From: Luteimonas colneyensis
GTDB taxonomy: Bacteria; Pseudomonadota; Gammaproteobacteria; Xanthomonadales; Xanthomonadaceae
Assembly: GCF_014836665.1 (NCBI RefSeq)
Contig: NZ_JACSQJ010000001.1
Coordinates: forward strand, 372,001 to 436,000
DNA: 64,000 nt
Reading direction: 5' to 3'
How positions within the stretch are numbered: position 1 is the stretch's first letter; the number at the start of each line of letters is the position of its first letter. Below are positions 7,963-16,101 of this stretch, piece after piece. Below the pieces are notes generated by a model. That model was not told the DNA's origin, did no database searches, and saw nothing but the letters and a program-made list of their open reading frames with translations. The translations under genes and the position numbers were made by a program.

Positions 7963-8630
7963 TGTGGGCCGCCGCCCGCGCGCTCGCGGTCCGCGACCTG
8001 CAGCTGCTGTGGCGCCGCCGCGGCGACAGCCTGCAGCCGGCGCTGTTCGCGCTGCTGGTGCTGGTGCTGTTCGCGCTCGCGCTGGGCAGCGACCGCGCGA
8101 TGCTGGCGCGGGTCGCGCCGGGCGCGCTCTGGGTGGCGGTGCTGCTGTCGGGCCTGCTGGCGCTGGACACGCTGTTCCGGGGCGATGCCGAGGACGGTTC
8201 CCTGGAGCAGTGGCTGCTGGCGCCGGTGCCGCTGGCCTGGCTGGTGCTGGTGCGGGTGGCGACGCACTGGGCGACGACGGCGCTGCCGCTGGTGTTGGCG
8301 ATGCCGCTGCTGGCCGAACTGATGGCGCTGCCGCGCGCCGACTGGCCCGTGCTGTTCGCCTCGCTTCTGCTCGGCACGCCGCTGCTGGCGCTGCTCGGCG
8401 CGGTGGTCGCGGCGCTGACCGTGGGCATGCGCCGCTCGGGCATCCTGGTGGCGCTGCTGGCGCTGCCGCTGTACGTGCCGGTGCTGGTATTCGGCGCGGG
8501 CAGCGTCACCGCGGCAACGCAGGGCTTCGACGCCAGCGGTGGCCTGCTGCTCCTCGCTGCTGGACTGGTCGCGGCGCTGGTGCTGGCACCGCTGGCCGCA
8601 GCCGCAGCGATCCGCATCGCGCTGTCCTGA
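7962..8630 (+). CDS. ccmB: Cytochrome c maturation ABC transporter, membrane subunit
   Basis: Inner-membrane permease subunit of the CcmAB complex. The 222 residues form about six hydrophobic segments (for example ALFALLVLVLFALALGS, WVAVLLSGLLALDTLF and LLLLAAGLVAALVLAPL) and carry the family motif DAEDGSLEQWLLAPVPL. The ATG at 7962 overlaps the ccmA stop. It is followed not by ccmC but by a 533-base non-coding gap with a palindromic element. Confidence 0.94.
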   Translation: MWAAARALAVRDLQLLWRRRGDSLQPALFALLVLVLFALALGSDRAMLARVAPGALWVAVLLSGLLALDTLFRGDAEDGSLEQWLLAPVPLAWLVLVRVATHWATTALPLVLAMPLLAELMALPRADWPVLFASLLLGTPLLALLGAVVAALTVGMRRSGILVALLALPLYVPVLVFGAGSVTAATQGFDASGGLLLLAAGLVAALVLAPLAAAAAIRIALS

Positions 8631-8643
8631 GTCTTGCCACGGC

Positions 8644-8807
8644 TTCGTGAGGGAGCGTGTCGCTGCGGGGTGGGGACGGACCGGCGAAGCAGCCATCCAT
8701 GGCTGATTCGCCTACCGCGCACATCCATGTGCGCTGTCCATCCCCACCCCGCACCGCCCCGCTTCGGTAGCTGGTGGCGCGCGGCTTCGGAGACACGCGA
8801 CCACGAA
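8644..8807. repeat. Nested inverted-repeat element able to form a three-way junction
   Basis: The outer arms TTCGTG...GCGTGTC (8644-8661) and GACACGC...CACGAA (8792-8807) enclose a 16-bp stem GCGGGGTGGGGACGGA (8665-8680) with TCCATCCCCACCCCGC (8737-8752), with one mismatch. Inside are two hairpins: 8683-8712 (GGCGAA, AGCCAT, loop CC, ATGGCT, TTCGCC) and 8717-8734 (GCGCACAT, loop CC, ATGTGCGC, perfect). This looks like a REP/MITE-class palindrome rather than a plain terminator. Confidence 0.65.
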
Positions 8808-8966
8808 ACTTCGATGTGACCCGCCGCTCTCACGGCGCCACGGCGCTCTGACTCCCACGAAGCCGGCGACGGTCGTGCGGGGGGGGCGGAGCGCTCCCCC
8901 CGCCAGCCGCCTCCCGCGGCGTGAACCCGCACGGAATCGACAACATTCCACCGCAAACCGGACAGA

Positions 8967-8980
8967 TTGACCGCGATCAG
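8967..8980. promoter_or_regulatory. Candidate FNR/CRP-family box upstream of ccmC
   Basis: TTGACCGCGATCAG matches TTGAT-N4-ATCAA at 8 of 10 defined positions. Oxygen-responsive FNR-type control of cytochrome c maturation would be sensible, but the box is about 190 bases before ccmC and no promoter was located with confidence. Confidence 0.3.
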
Positions 8981-9163
8981 TGCAGCGCCGTCGAAAACCG
9001 GCCACGATCACGCCTGAACGCAGCCAGCCCGCACCGCGGCGTTCCAGCGTCGCGGCTTGGCCGCCGGTGCCAAACCTGAAAGAATGACGCGTTGGCCCGA
9101 ACCAGTCCCAGGCCCAGGCAGGGACCGGCCCGCGGGCCGGCACTTCCCGCCAGCGAAAACCCG

Positions 9164-9925
9164 ATGTCCGACATGAACCCGGTGCTCCGCTGGTTCCACC
9201 AGCTGGGATCGCCCCCCTACTTCGACCGCTTCGCCACCCGCTGGGCCCCCTGGGGCTACGTGCTGGGCGCGCTGGTGATGGGCTGGGGCGTGTACGGCGC
9301 GCTGTTCCAGGTGCCCGCCGACTACCAGCAGGGCGACAGCTTCCGGATCCTGTACATCCACGTCCCGGCGGCCTGGATGAGCCTGCTGGTGTTCGGGCTG
9401 ATGGCGCTGTACTCGGCGATCGCGCTGATCTGGCGGATCAAGCTCTGCGAGATCCTGGCCATGGCCTGCGCGCCCATCGGCGCCGCCTTCACCGTGGTCA
9501 CGCTTGCGACCGGCTCGATCTGGGGCAAGCCGATGTGGGGCACGTGGTGGGACTGGGACCCGCGCCTGACCAGCCAGCTGGTGCTGCTGTTCCTGTATCT
9601 CGGCGTGATCGGGCTGTACCACGCCATCGACGACCGCCGTACCGCCGCGCGCGCGGCCGGGCTGCTGGCGCTGGTGGGCGTGGTGATGCTGCCGGTGATC
9701 CGCTACTCGGTGGTGTGGTGGAACTCGCTGCACCAAGGCCAGACCATCCGCGTGTTCGGCGAGTCCTCGATGGACCCGAGCATGCTGCCGCCGCTGGTGT
9801 GGATGGTGATCGGCACCAAGTTCTGGTTCGCGGGCTCGCTGCTGGCGCGCGCGCGCGCCGACAACCTGCAGCGCGAGGCGGGCAAGGACTGGGTGCGCCG
9901 CATCGCGGAGGCGGGCAAGGCATGA
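9164..9925 (+). CDS. ccmC: Heme lyase/handling protein CcmC
   Basis: Inner-membrane protein that loads heme onto the chaperone CcmE. The 253 residues include six membrane segments and the tryptophan-rich WWD heme-binding loop [14 protein letters not shown], with a histidine before it (IHVPAAW) and one after it (WWNSLHQG). Start ATG at 9164 ([11 protein letters not shown]); an ATG nine bases later is equally possible, and neither has a strong ribosome site. Its 3' end overlaps ccmD by four bases (ATGA). It heads the second, contiguous part of the ccm cluster. Confidence 0.95.
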   Translation: MSDMNPVLRWFHQLGSPPYFDRFATRWAPWGYVLGALVMGWGVYGALFQVPADYQQGDSFRILYIHVPAAWMSLLVFGLMALYSAIALIWRIKLCEILAMACAPIGAAFTVVTLATGSIWGKPMWGTWWDWDPRLTSQLVLLFLYLGVIGLYHAIDDRRTAARAAGLLALVGVVMLPVIRYSVVWWNSLHQGQTIRVFGESSMDPSMLPPLVWMVIGTKFWFAGSLLARARADNLQREAGKDWVRRIAEAGKA

Positions 9926-10098
9926 GCTATCGCGAATACGTCATCGCCGCCTACGCGGTGTTCGCCCTGATGCTGGCCTGGGACTACATCGCCCCGCGCC
10001 TGGCCATCGCGCGCCAGCTGCGCGCCGCCCGCAGGCTCGCCGCGCGCCGCGCCGCGCGCCCCGCCCGCAACGACCGCCCCACGGAGCTTGGCCGATGA
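9922..10098 (+). CDS. ccmD: Heme exporter protein D
   Basis: Small single-span membrane protein (58 residues) that stabilises CcmC-holoCcmE with CcmAB. It has one transmembrane helix ([23 protein letters not shown]) followed by a strongly basic Arg/Ala cytoplasmic tail, as usual for CcmD. Identification rests on size, topology and position between ccmC and ccmE with four-base overlaps on both sides. Confidence 0.88.
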   Translation: MSYREYVIAAYAVFALMLAWDYIAPRLAIARQLRAARRLAARRAARPARNDRPTELGR

Positions 10099-10586
10099 AT
10101 CCCACCCGCCGCAGGCGCCTCTGGTTCGTGCTCGCCGTCATCGCCGCGGCCGCCCTGGTGGCGGTGCTGGTCGGCGCGGCGCTGCAGCGCAACGTCGCCT
10201 ATCTGTTCACCCCGGCCGAGGTGCTCGACGGCCGCGCCGGCGCCGACGTCGCTTCCGGCGAAACCCGGTTCCGGCTCGGCGGCATGGTCGCCAAGGGCTC
10301 GTTCGAGCGCACGCCCGGCTCGATGGAAGCGCGTTTCCAGGTCAGCGACGGTGACGCGCTGATGCCGGTGGTCTATTCCGGGATCCTCCCCGACCTGTTC
10401 CGCGAGAGCCAGTCGGTGGTCGCCACCGGCCGCATGCGCGCCGACGGCACCTTCGTCGCCGACGAGGTGCTGGCCAAGCACGACGAGACCTACGTGCCGA
10501 AGGAAGTGGCCGACAAGATGGGCCTGGCGCACGAGAAGCACGACGTCGAGATGCCGGCGACGCAGGCCGCGGACGGCAGTCGCTGA
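10095..10586 (+). CDS. ccmE: Periplasmic heme chaperone CcmE
   Basis: Membrane-anchored OB-fold protein that binds heme covalently and hands it to CcmF. Of 163 residues, 10-30 are the N-terminal anchor ([21 protein letters not shown]). The heme-binding histidine lies in [15 protein letters not shown], with the conserved tyrosine that follows. [13 protein letters not shown] is another conserved block. Overlaps ccmD and ccmF starts/stops (ATGA, TGATG). Confidence 0.95.
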   Translation: MNPTRRRRLWFVLAVIAAAALVAVLVGAALQRNVAYLFTPAEVLDGRAGADVASGETRFRLGGMVAKGSFERTPGSMEARFQVSDGDALMPVVYSGILPDLFRESQSVVATGRMRADGTFVADEVLAKHDETYVPKEVADKMGLAHEKHDVEMPATQAADGSR

Positions 10587-12514
10587 TGCTGCCGGAGATC
10601 GGCCAGGCGGCGCTGGCCCTGGCGCTGGTGTTCGCCGTGCTGCAGGGCCTTGTCGGGCTCGTGGGCGCCGCCCGCGGCCGCGAGGACCTGGGCGCGGTCA
10701 CGCGCCCCGCGGCACTGGCGCAGCTGGTGCTGGTCGCCATCGCCTACGTGCTGCTGACGGCGGCCTTCGTCGCCGGCGACTTCTCGGTCCGCTACGTGGC
10801 CGACAACTCCAACAGCCTGCTGCCGCTGGTCTACCGCTACACGGCGGTCTGGGGCTCGCACGAGGGCTCGCTGCTGCTGTGGGCGCTGATGCTGGCGGTG
10901 TGGAACGCGGCGGTGGCGGTGCTGTCGCGACGCATCCCGTGGAGCTTCCGCGCGCGCGCACTCGGCATCATCGGCCTGGTCGCGGTCGGCTTCCTGTCGT
11001 TCATGGTGTTCACCTCGAATCCCTTCGAGCGCCTGCTGCCGGCGGCGGCGGAAGGCCATGACCTGAACCCGCTGCTGCAGGACCCGGGGATGATCATCCA
11101 TCCGCCGCTGCTGTACATCGGCTACATCGGCTTCGTGGTGCCGTTCGCGTTCTCGCTCGCCGCCCTGCTGGAAGGCGTGGTCGACGCGCGCTGGCTGCGC
11201 TGGTCGCGGCCCTGGACCAACATCGCCTGGGCCTTCCTCACCGTGGGCATCGCGATGGGCAGCTGGTGGGCCTACTACGAGCTCGGCTGGGGCGGCTGGT
11301 GGTTCTGGGATCCGGTCGAGAACGCGAGCTTCATGCCCTGGCTGGTGGGCGCGGCGCTGATCCATTCGCAGGCGGTCACCGAGAAGCGCGGCAGCTTCGG
11401 CAGCTGGACCATGCTGCTGGCGATCGCGGCGTTCTCGCTGTCGCTGCTCGGCGCGTTCCTGGTGCGCTCGGGCGTGCTGACCAGCGTGCACTCCTTCGCC
11501 GCCGATCCCTCGCGCGGCCTCTTCATCCTGGTCTTCCTCGGCGCGGTCATCGGCGGCGCGCTGCTGGTGTACGTGACCCGCGCGCCGCGCCTGGCGCAGG
11601 GCAAGCCGTTCTCGGCGGCATCCCGCGAGACCCTGCTGCTGGTCAACAACCTGCTGCTGGCCTCGGCCTGCGCGATGGTGCTGTTCGGCACGCTGTATCC
11701 CCTGCTGGCCGACGCGCTCGGCCTGGGCAAGGTCTCGGTCGGCCCGCCCTACTTCGGCACGCTGTTCATCGTGCTGATGGCACCGCTGGTGCTGCTGGTG
11801 CCGTTCGGGCCGCTGGTGCGCTGGCAGCAGGAGCAGACGTCGAAGCCACTGGCACTGCTCGCGCCGTGGTTCGCGCTGGCCCTGGGGCTGGGCGTGGCGG
11901 CGTGGGTGCAGGCGCCGCAGGGCGCGGTCAAGACCGGCTTCGGCGTGTTCGCCGCCGCCTGGGTCGGGCTGGGCACGCTGCGCTTCGTCTGGACGCGCCT
12001 GCGCGCCAAGGGCCGGAGCTTCACGCCGGAGATGCTGGGCATGGTGCTGGGCCACCTCGGCATCGCCGTGTTCCTGGTCGGCGCGCTGCTGGTCGAGGCG
12101 CAGAACGTGCTGCGCGAAGTGCCGATGCTGCCGGGCCAGACCCAGACCATCGGCCGCTACGATTTCCGCTTCGACGGCGTCGACCGTGTACAGGGTCCGA
12201 ACTACATGGCCGACCGCGGCCACGTGCAGGTCTTCCGCGACGACCGGCCGCTGGTGCTGCTGCATCCGGAAAAGCGCGCCTACGCCAGCGGCGGCCAAGT
12301 CATGACCGACGCCGGCATCCACGCCGGCGTGCGCGCCGACATCTTCGTCGCGCTGGGCGAGCCGCTGGGCAACGAGGCCTGGGCGGTGCGCCTGCACGTG
12401 AAGCCCTTCGTGCGCTGGATCTGGGCCGGCGCGATCCTGATGGCGCTGGGCGCGGTGGTGGTGGCGTTCGACCGCCGCTTCCGGCTGGTGACGAGGAAGG
12501 AGGACACGCGATGA
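10586..12514 (+). CDS. ccmF: Cytochrome c heme lyase CcmF
   Basis: Large inner-membrane subunit of the heme lyase (with CcmH/CcmI) that attaches heme to apocytochrome c. The 642 residues form about 14-15 membrane helices. The WWD loop GGWWFWDPVENASFMPWL, the preceding YTAVWGSHEGS and PPLLYIGY motifs and the periplasmic C-terminal domain before the last helix are all present. Length agrees with the family (about 650). It overlaps ccmG by four bases. Confidence 0.96.
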   Translation: MLPEIGQAALALALVFAVLQGLVGLVGAARGREDLGAVTRPAALAQLVLVAIAYVLLTAAFVAGDFSVRYVADNSNSLLPLVYRYTAVWGSHEGSLLLWALMLAVWNAAVAVLSRRIPWSFRARALGIIGLVAVGFLSFMVFTSNPFERLLPAAAEGHDLNPLLQDPGMIIHPPLLYIGYIGFVVPFAFSLAALLEGVVDARWLRWSRPWTNIAWAFLTVGIAMGSWWAYYELGWGGWWFWDPVENASFMPWLVGAALIHSQAVTEKRGSFGSWTMLLAIAAFSLSLLGAFLVRSGVLTSVHSFAADPSRGLFILVFLGAVIGGALLVYVTRAPRLAQGKPFSAASRETLLLVNNLLLASACAMVLFGTLYPLLADALGLGKVSVGPPYFGTLFIVLMAPLVLLVPFGPLVRWQQEQTSKPLALLAPWFALALGLGVAAWVQAPQGAVKTGFGVFAAAWVGLGTLRFVWTRLRAKGRSFTPEMLGMVLGHLGIAVFLVGALLVEAQNVLREVPMLPGQTQTIGRYDFRFDGVDRVQGPNYMADRGHVQVFRDDRPLVLLHPEKRAYASGGQVMTDAGIHAGVRADIFVALGEPLGNEAWAVRLHVKPFVRWIWAGAILMALGAVVVAFDRRFRLVTRKEDTR

Positions 12515-13095
12515 ACGCTCCTGTGCCGCCCGAAACCGCCGCCGGCGGCCGCAGGCTGCTGGCCACCCTGCTGGTCGGCGGCTTCATCGCGCTGCTGGTG
12601 CTGCTGGCCTGGGGCGTGAGCCGCTCCGACCGGCCGGACCGCGAATCCCTGCCCTCGCCCCTGATCGGCAAGCCGGCGCCGGAGTTCTCGCTGCCGGTGC
12701 TGCACGACGCCAGCTACCGCGTCGGCAGCGACGACCTGCGCGGCCAGCCCTACCTCCTCAACGTCTGGGGCAGCTGGTGCCCGGGCTGCCAGGAGGAGCA
12801 TCCGGTGCTGGCGCGCTACGCGGAAACGAAGAAGATCCGCGTGATCGGCTACAACTGGAAGGACGAGCCCGAGGACGCGCTGCGCTGGCTCGAGCAGTTC
12901 GGCAATCCCTACTGGGTGGTGATCACCGACTACGAAGGCCAGACGGCGATCGAATGGGGCATCTATGGCGCCCCCGAAACCTTCCTGGTCGACGCCGAGG
13001 GCATCGTGCGCTGGAAGCACGTCGGCCCGCTGAACGACGCCATCGTCGACGAGGTGCTCGCGCCGATGGTCGAGGCGATGGGGGCCGGCGGATGA
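12511..13095 (+). CDS. ccmG: Thiol:disulfide interchange protein CcmG/DsbE
   Basis: Membrane-anchored periplasmic thioredoxin that keeps apocytochrome CxxCH cysteines reduced. An N-terminal anchor (LLATLLVGGFIALLVLLAWG) is followed by a thioredoxin fold with active site WCPGC in LNVWGSWCPGCQEEHP, the conserved glutamate of IGYNWKDEPEDA, and the cis-proline in YGAPETFLVD. 194 residues. The ATG is preceded by AAGGAGG at the end of ccmF and overlaps its stop. Confidence 0.95.
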   Translation: MNAPVPPETAAGGRRLLATLLVGGFIALLVLLAWGVSRSDRPDRESLPSPLIGKPAPEFSLPVLHDASYRVGSDDLRGQPYLLNVWGSWCPGCQEEHPVLARYAETKKIRVIGYNWKDEPEDALRWLEQFGNPYWVVITDYEGQTAIEWGIYGAPETFLVDAEGIVRWKHVGPLNDAIVDEVLAPMVEAMGAGG

Positions 13096-13583
13096 GCGCG
13101 CCTGCGATCCATGCCGCACGGTCCGCGCTCGCCGCGTGCCTGCTCGCCCTGCTGGCGACGATGTGCCTGCTGGCGACGCCGCCGGCCGCCGCCCAGGCGG
13201 TGCGCAACGTGCAGCCGCTCGAATTCCGCGACCGCGCCGAGGAGCAGCGTTTCCACGAGCTCACCCTCGAGCTGCGCTGCGTGATGTGCCAGAACCAGTC
13301 GCTGGCCGATTCCGACGCGCCGATCGCACACGACCTGCGTCGCGAGGTGTTCAACCTCATGCGCGAAGGCCGCAGCGACGCCGAGATCAAGGAGTTCCTG
13401 GTCGCACGCTACGGCGAGTTCGTGCTCTACCGCCCGCCGTTCGGCGGCGGCACCCTGCTGCTGTGGCTGGGTCCGGCGGCGGTGCTGCTGGCCGGCGCGG
13501 TGGTGCTGGTGGTCGTGGTGCGCCGACGGGCATCGGCCAACCGCGTGGCGGCCGATCCCGTCGACGACGGACAGGAGTGGTGA
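13092..13583 (+). CDS. ccmH: Cytochrome c maturation protein CcmH
   Basis: Membrane-bound thiol-oxidoreductase subunit of the heme lyase. Signal segment SALAACLLALLATMCLLATPPAAAQA, then the family hallmark LRCVMCQNQSLADSDAP with the redox LRCxxC motif, the three-helix bundle, and a C-terminal membrane helix (AAVLLAGAVVLVVVV). 163 residues: the short, CcmH-only form, with CcmI encoded separately just downstream (TGATG overlap). Confidence 0.95.
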   Translation: MSAPAIHAARSALAACLLALLATMCLLATPPAAAQAVRNVQPLEFRDRAEEQRFHELTLELRCVMCQNQSLADSDAPIAHDLRREVFNLMREGRSDAEIKEFLVARYGEFVLYRPPFGGGTLLLWLGPAAVLLAGAVVLVVVVRRRASANRVAADPVDDGQEW

Positions 13584-14671
13584 TGGCCCCCATGTTCTTC
13601 CTTGCCGTGCTGGTCGCGGCCGTGGTGGCCACCGCACTCGTGGCGGCGCCGCTGCGCCGCGGTTCGCCGCGGACCTGGCTGGCGGTGATGGCCGTCGTGC
13701 CGGTGCTGTCGCTCGGGCTGTACCAGCTGCTCGGCACGCCGGCCGCGCTGGATCCGGCCGCGCGCGCGCCGGTCGCCGCCGGCGTCGATCCGGATGCGCA
13801 GGTGGATCCTGCACAGTTCGCCGAGGCCGTGGCCCAGCTGCGCGAGGAGCTGGCGCGCAATCCGGAGCAGCCCGAGGGCTGGGTCCTGCTCGCGCGCTCG
13901 ATGTCGGTCCAGGGCGACCACGCCGCCGCGCACGAGGCCTACGGCAAGGCGCTGGCACTGGTGCCGGACGAGCCGGCGCTGATGGTCGAGGTCGCGCAGT
14001 CGAGCGCGCAGGCGCATCCGCAGAACCGCTTCGACGACGCGGCCGTGGCCCAGCTCGAACGCGCGCTGGCGCTGCAGCCAGGCAACCAGCGCGCACGCTG
14101 GTTCCTCGGTGTCGCCCAGCGCCAGCGTGGCCTGGACGCCGAGGCCGCGGCCACCTGGGAAACGCTCCTGCCCCAGGTCGATGCGGCCACCGCCTCCAGC
14201 CTGCGGCCGCAGATCGCGCAGGCGCGCGAAGCCGCCGGCCTGCCCCCGCTGGACGCGTCCACCGGAGCTTCCGCTCCGCCCACGGCGGGCCGGCCTGCCG
14301 CGGTATCCGGCACGCCCGCCGCCGGCGGCCTGCGCGTGCGCATCAGCCTTGCGCCGGAGCTCGCCGGACAGGTCGATGGCGATGCCACCGTGTTCGTCAT
14401 GGCTCGCCATCCCGACGGCCCGCCGATGCCGGTCGCGGCCGAGCGCCATCCGGTGTCCGCGCTGCCGCTGGAGATCGTGCTCGACGACGGCGACAGCCCG
14501 ATGCCGACGCAGACGCTGTCGCAGCTGGACGCGGCGCTGGTGTCCGCGCGGATCACGGCCAGCGGCACCGTCGAGCGCAGCGCCGCCGATCTCGAGTCGG
14601 CACCCGTGCGCGTCGCGCTGCCGTCGACGGACCTCATCGAGCTGGTGATCGGCGCCGACCCGACGCCTTGA
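13583..14671 (+). CDS. ccmI: Cytochrome c maturation TPR protein CcmI
   Basis: Chaperone that holds apocytochrome c C-termini for the CcmF/H heme lyase. Two N-terminal membrane helices (FFLAVLVAAVVATALVAA and LAVMAVVPVLSLGLYQLL), then TPR repeats (NPEQPEGWVLLARSMSVQGD, AYGKALALVPDEPALMVE, NQRARWFLGVAQRQRGLD) and a C-terminal beta-rich domain (LRVRISLAPELAGQVDGDAT...) as in E. coli CcmH C-terminal half. 362 residues. Last gene of the ccm run. Confidence 0.9.
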   Translation: MAPMFFLAVLVAAVVATALVAAPLRRGSPRTWLAVMAVVPVLSLGLYQLLGTPAALDPAARAPVAAGVDPDAQVDPAQFAEAVAQLREELARNPEQPEGWVLLARSMSVQGDHAAAHEAYGKALALVPDEPALMVEVAQSSAQAHPQNRFDDAAVAQLERALALQPGNQRARWFLGVAQRQRGLDAEAAATWETLLPQVDAATASSLRPQIAQAREAAGLPPLDASTGASAPPTAGRPAAVSGTPAAGGLRVRISLAPELAGQVDGDATVFVMARHPDGPPMPVAAERHPVSALPLEIVLDDGDSPMPTQTLSQLDAALVSARITASGTVERSAADLESAPVRVALPSTDLIELVIGADPTP

Positions 14672-14729
14672 CAGCGCCGCTTGCTGCATTGCAGCATCGG
14701 TGCGGCATCCCTCCGGAGCCGCACCGCGC

Positions 14730-16073
14730 ATGAAGCACGCCCGCGCCGCCGATTTCCTGGACCACGTGGCCCGGCACAACCCGGGCCAGCCGGAGTTCCT
14801 GCAGGCGGTCGCCGAGGTCGTGGAGAGCGTCTGGCCGCACCTGGCCGCGCATCCGCGCCTGGCCAGCAGCGGCGTCCTCGAGCGCCTGGTCGAACCCGAC
14901 CGCGCGATCATGTTCCGCGTCACCTGGGTCGACGACCGCGGCGAGGTGCGCGTCAACCGCGGCTTCCGCGTGCAGCACAGCAACGCGCTCGGCCCCTACA
15001 AGGGTGGCCTGCGCTTCCATCCGGGCGTGGACCTGTCGGTGCTGAAGTTCCTCGCCTTAGAACAGACGTTCAAGAACGCGCTGACCACGCTGCCGCTGGG
15101 CGGGGCCAAGGGCGGGTCGGACTTCGACCCCAAGGGCCGCAGCCCCGGCGAGGTCATGCGCTTCTGCCAGGCCTTCGCGATCGAGCTGTCGCGCCACATC
15201 GGCGCGCACGTCGACGTGCCCGCGGGCGACATCGGCGTCGGCGCACGCGAGATCGGCTACATGGCGGGGATGGTGCGCAGGCTCTCCAACCGGGCCGACT
15301 GCGTGTTCACCGGCAAGTGCGACGCCACCGGCGGCTCGCCGATGCGTCCGCAGTCGACCGGCTACGGCACGGTCTATTTCGCCGCGGACATGCTCGAGCG
15401 CGCCGGCGCTTCGTTCGACGGCCTCCGGGTCGCGGTGTCCGGGGCGGGCAACGTCGCGCAGTACGCCATCGAGAAGGCGATGCAGTCGGGCGCGACCGTG
15501 GTCACCGTCTCCGACTCCAGCGGCATGGTCGTCGACGAGGAAGGCTTCACGCCCGAGAAGCTGGCCACGCTGATGGACATCCGCAACGGGCACGGCGGCC
15601 GCGTCAGCGATTACGCGGCGCGCGTCGGCGCCCGCTACGAGGCCGGGAGGCGCCCCTGGTCGGTGCCGGTCGACGTCGCCCTGCCCTGCGCGACCGAGAA
15701 CGAACTCGACGCGGACGACGCCCGCGCGCTGGTGCGCAACGGCGTGCGCTGCGTGGCCGAGGGCGCCAACATGCCGGTCACGCCGGCGGCCGCGCGCGTA
15801 TTCGAAGCCGCGGGCGTGCCCTACGCGCCCGGCAAGGCCAGCAACGCGGGCGGCGTCGCGGTCTCCGGCCTCGAGATGAGCCAGAACGCGATGCGCCTGG
15901 CATGGAGCGCGGACGAGGTCGACGCGCGCCTGCGGCGCATCATGCGCGGGATCCACGCCACCTGCGTCGAGCACGGCTCACGCGGCGATGGCCGCGTCAG
16001 CTATGTCGACGGCGCCAATATCGCCGGCTTCGTCCGGGTCGCCGACGCGCTGCTGGCGCAGGGCGTCTGCTGA
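14730..16073 (+). CDS. gdhA: NADP-type glutamate dehydrogenase
   Basis: Cytosolic hexameric enzyme converting 2-oxoglutarate and ammonium to glutamate with NAD(P)H. 447 residues, typical for the S50-I class. Substrate-binding block NSNALGPYKGGLRFHP has the conserved lysine; PLGGAKGGSDFDPKG contains the catalytic lysine; the Rossmann glycine motif is VSGAGNVAQYA, and NAGGVAVSGLEMSQNA is conserved. The ATG at 14730 is chosen over the in-frame GTG at 14700 because homology starts at FLDHVARHNPGQPEF. Follows ccmI after 58 bases that include a short palindrome TGCTGCATTGCAGCA. Confidence 0.93.
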   Translation: MKHARAADFLDHVARHNPGQPEFLQAVAEVVESVWPHLAAHPRLASSGVLERLVEPDRAIMFRVTWVDDRGEVRVNRGFRVQHSNALGPYKGGLRFHPGVDLSVLKFLALEQTFKNALTTLPLGGAKGGSDFDPKGRSPGEVMRFCQAFAIELSRHIGAHVDVPAGDIGVGAREIGYMAGMVRRLSNRADCVFTGKCDATGGSPMRPQSTGYGTVYFAADMLERAGASFDGLRVAVSGAGNVAQYAIEKAMQSGATVVTVSDSSGMVVDEEGFTPEKLATLMDIRNGHGGRVSDYAARVGARYEAGRRPWSVPVDVALPCATENELDADDARALVRNGVRCVAEGANMPVTPAAARVFEAAGVPYAPGKASNAGGVAVSGLEMSQNAMRLAWSADEVDARLRRIMRGIHATCVEHGSRGDGRVSYVDGANIAGFVRVADALLAQGVC

Positions 16074-16101
16074 GCGCCACCGCGGCGGTAAACTGCCGCG
16101 C

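Larger units (their letters stand above)
8631..9163. other. Non-coding gap splitting the ccm cluster
   Basis: A 533-base interval between ccmB and ccmC. The first part is a nested inverted-repeat element (8644-8807). Near 8877-8903 a run of eight G and a complementary run of C around GAGCGCTC can form a very GC-rich hairpin. At 8967-8980 is an FNR-like box. Open frames here have no homology and look like high-GC artefacts. Confidence 0.6.

Noticed and set aside
8700-9090. Possible small genes between ccmB and ccmC
   Set aside because: No ribosome sites, no homology, and most of the interval is palindromic or GC-run sequence.
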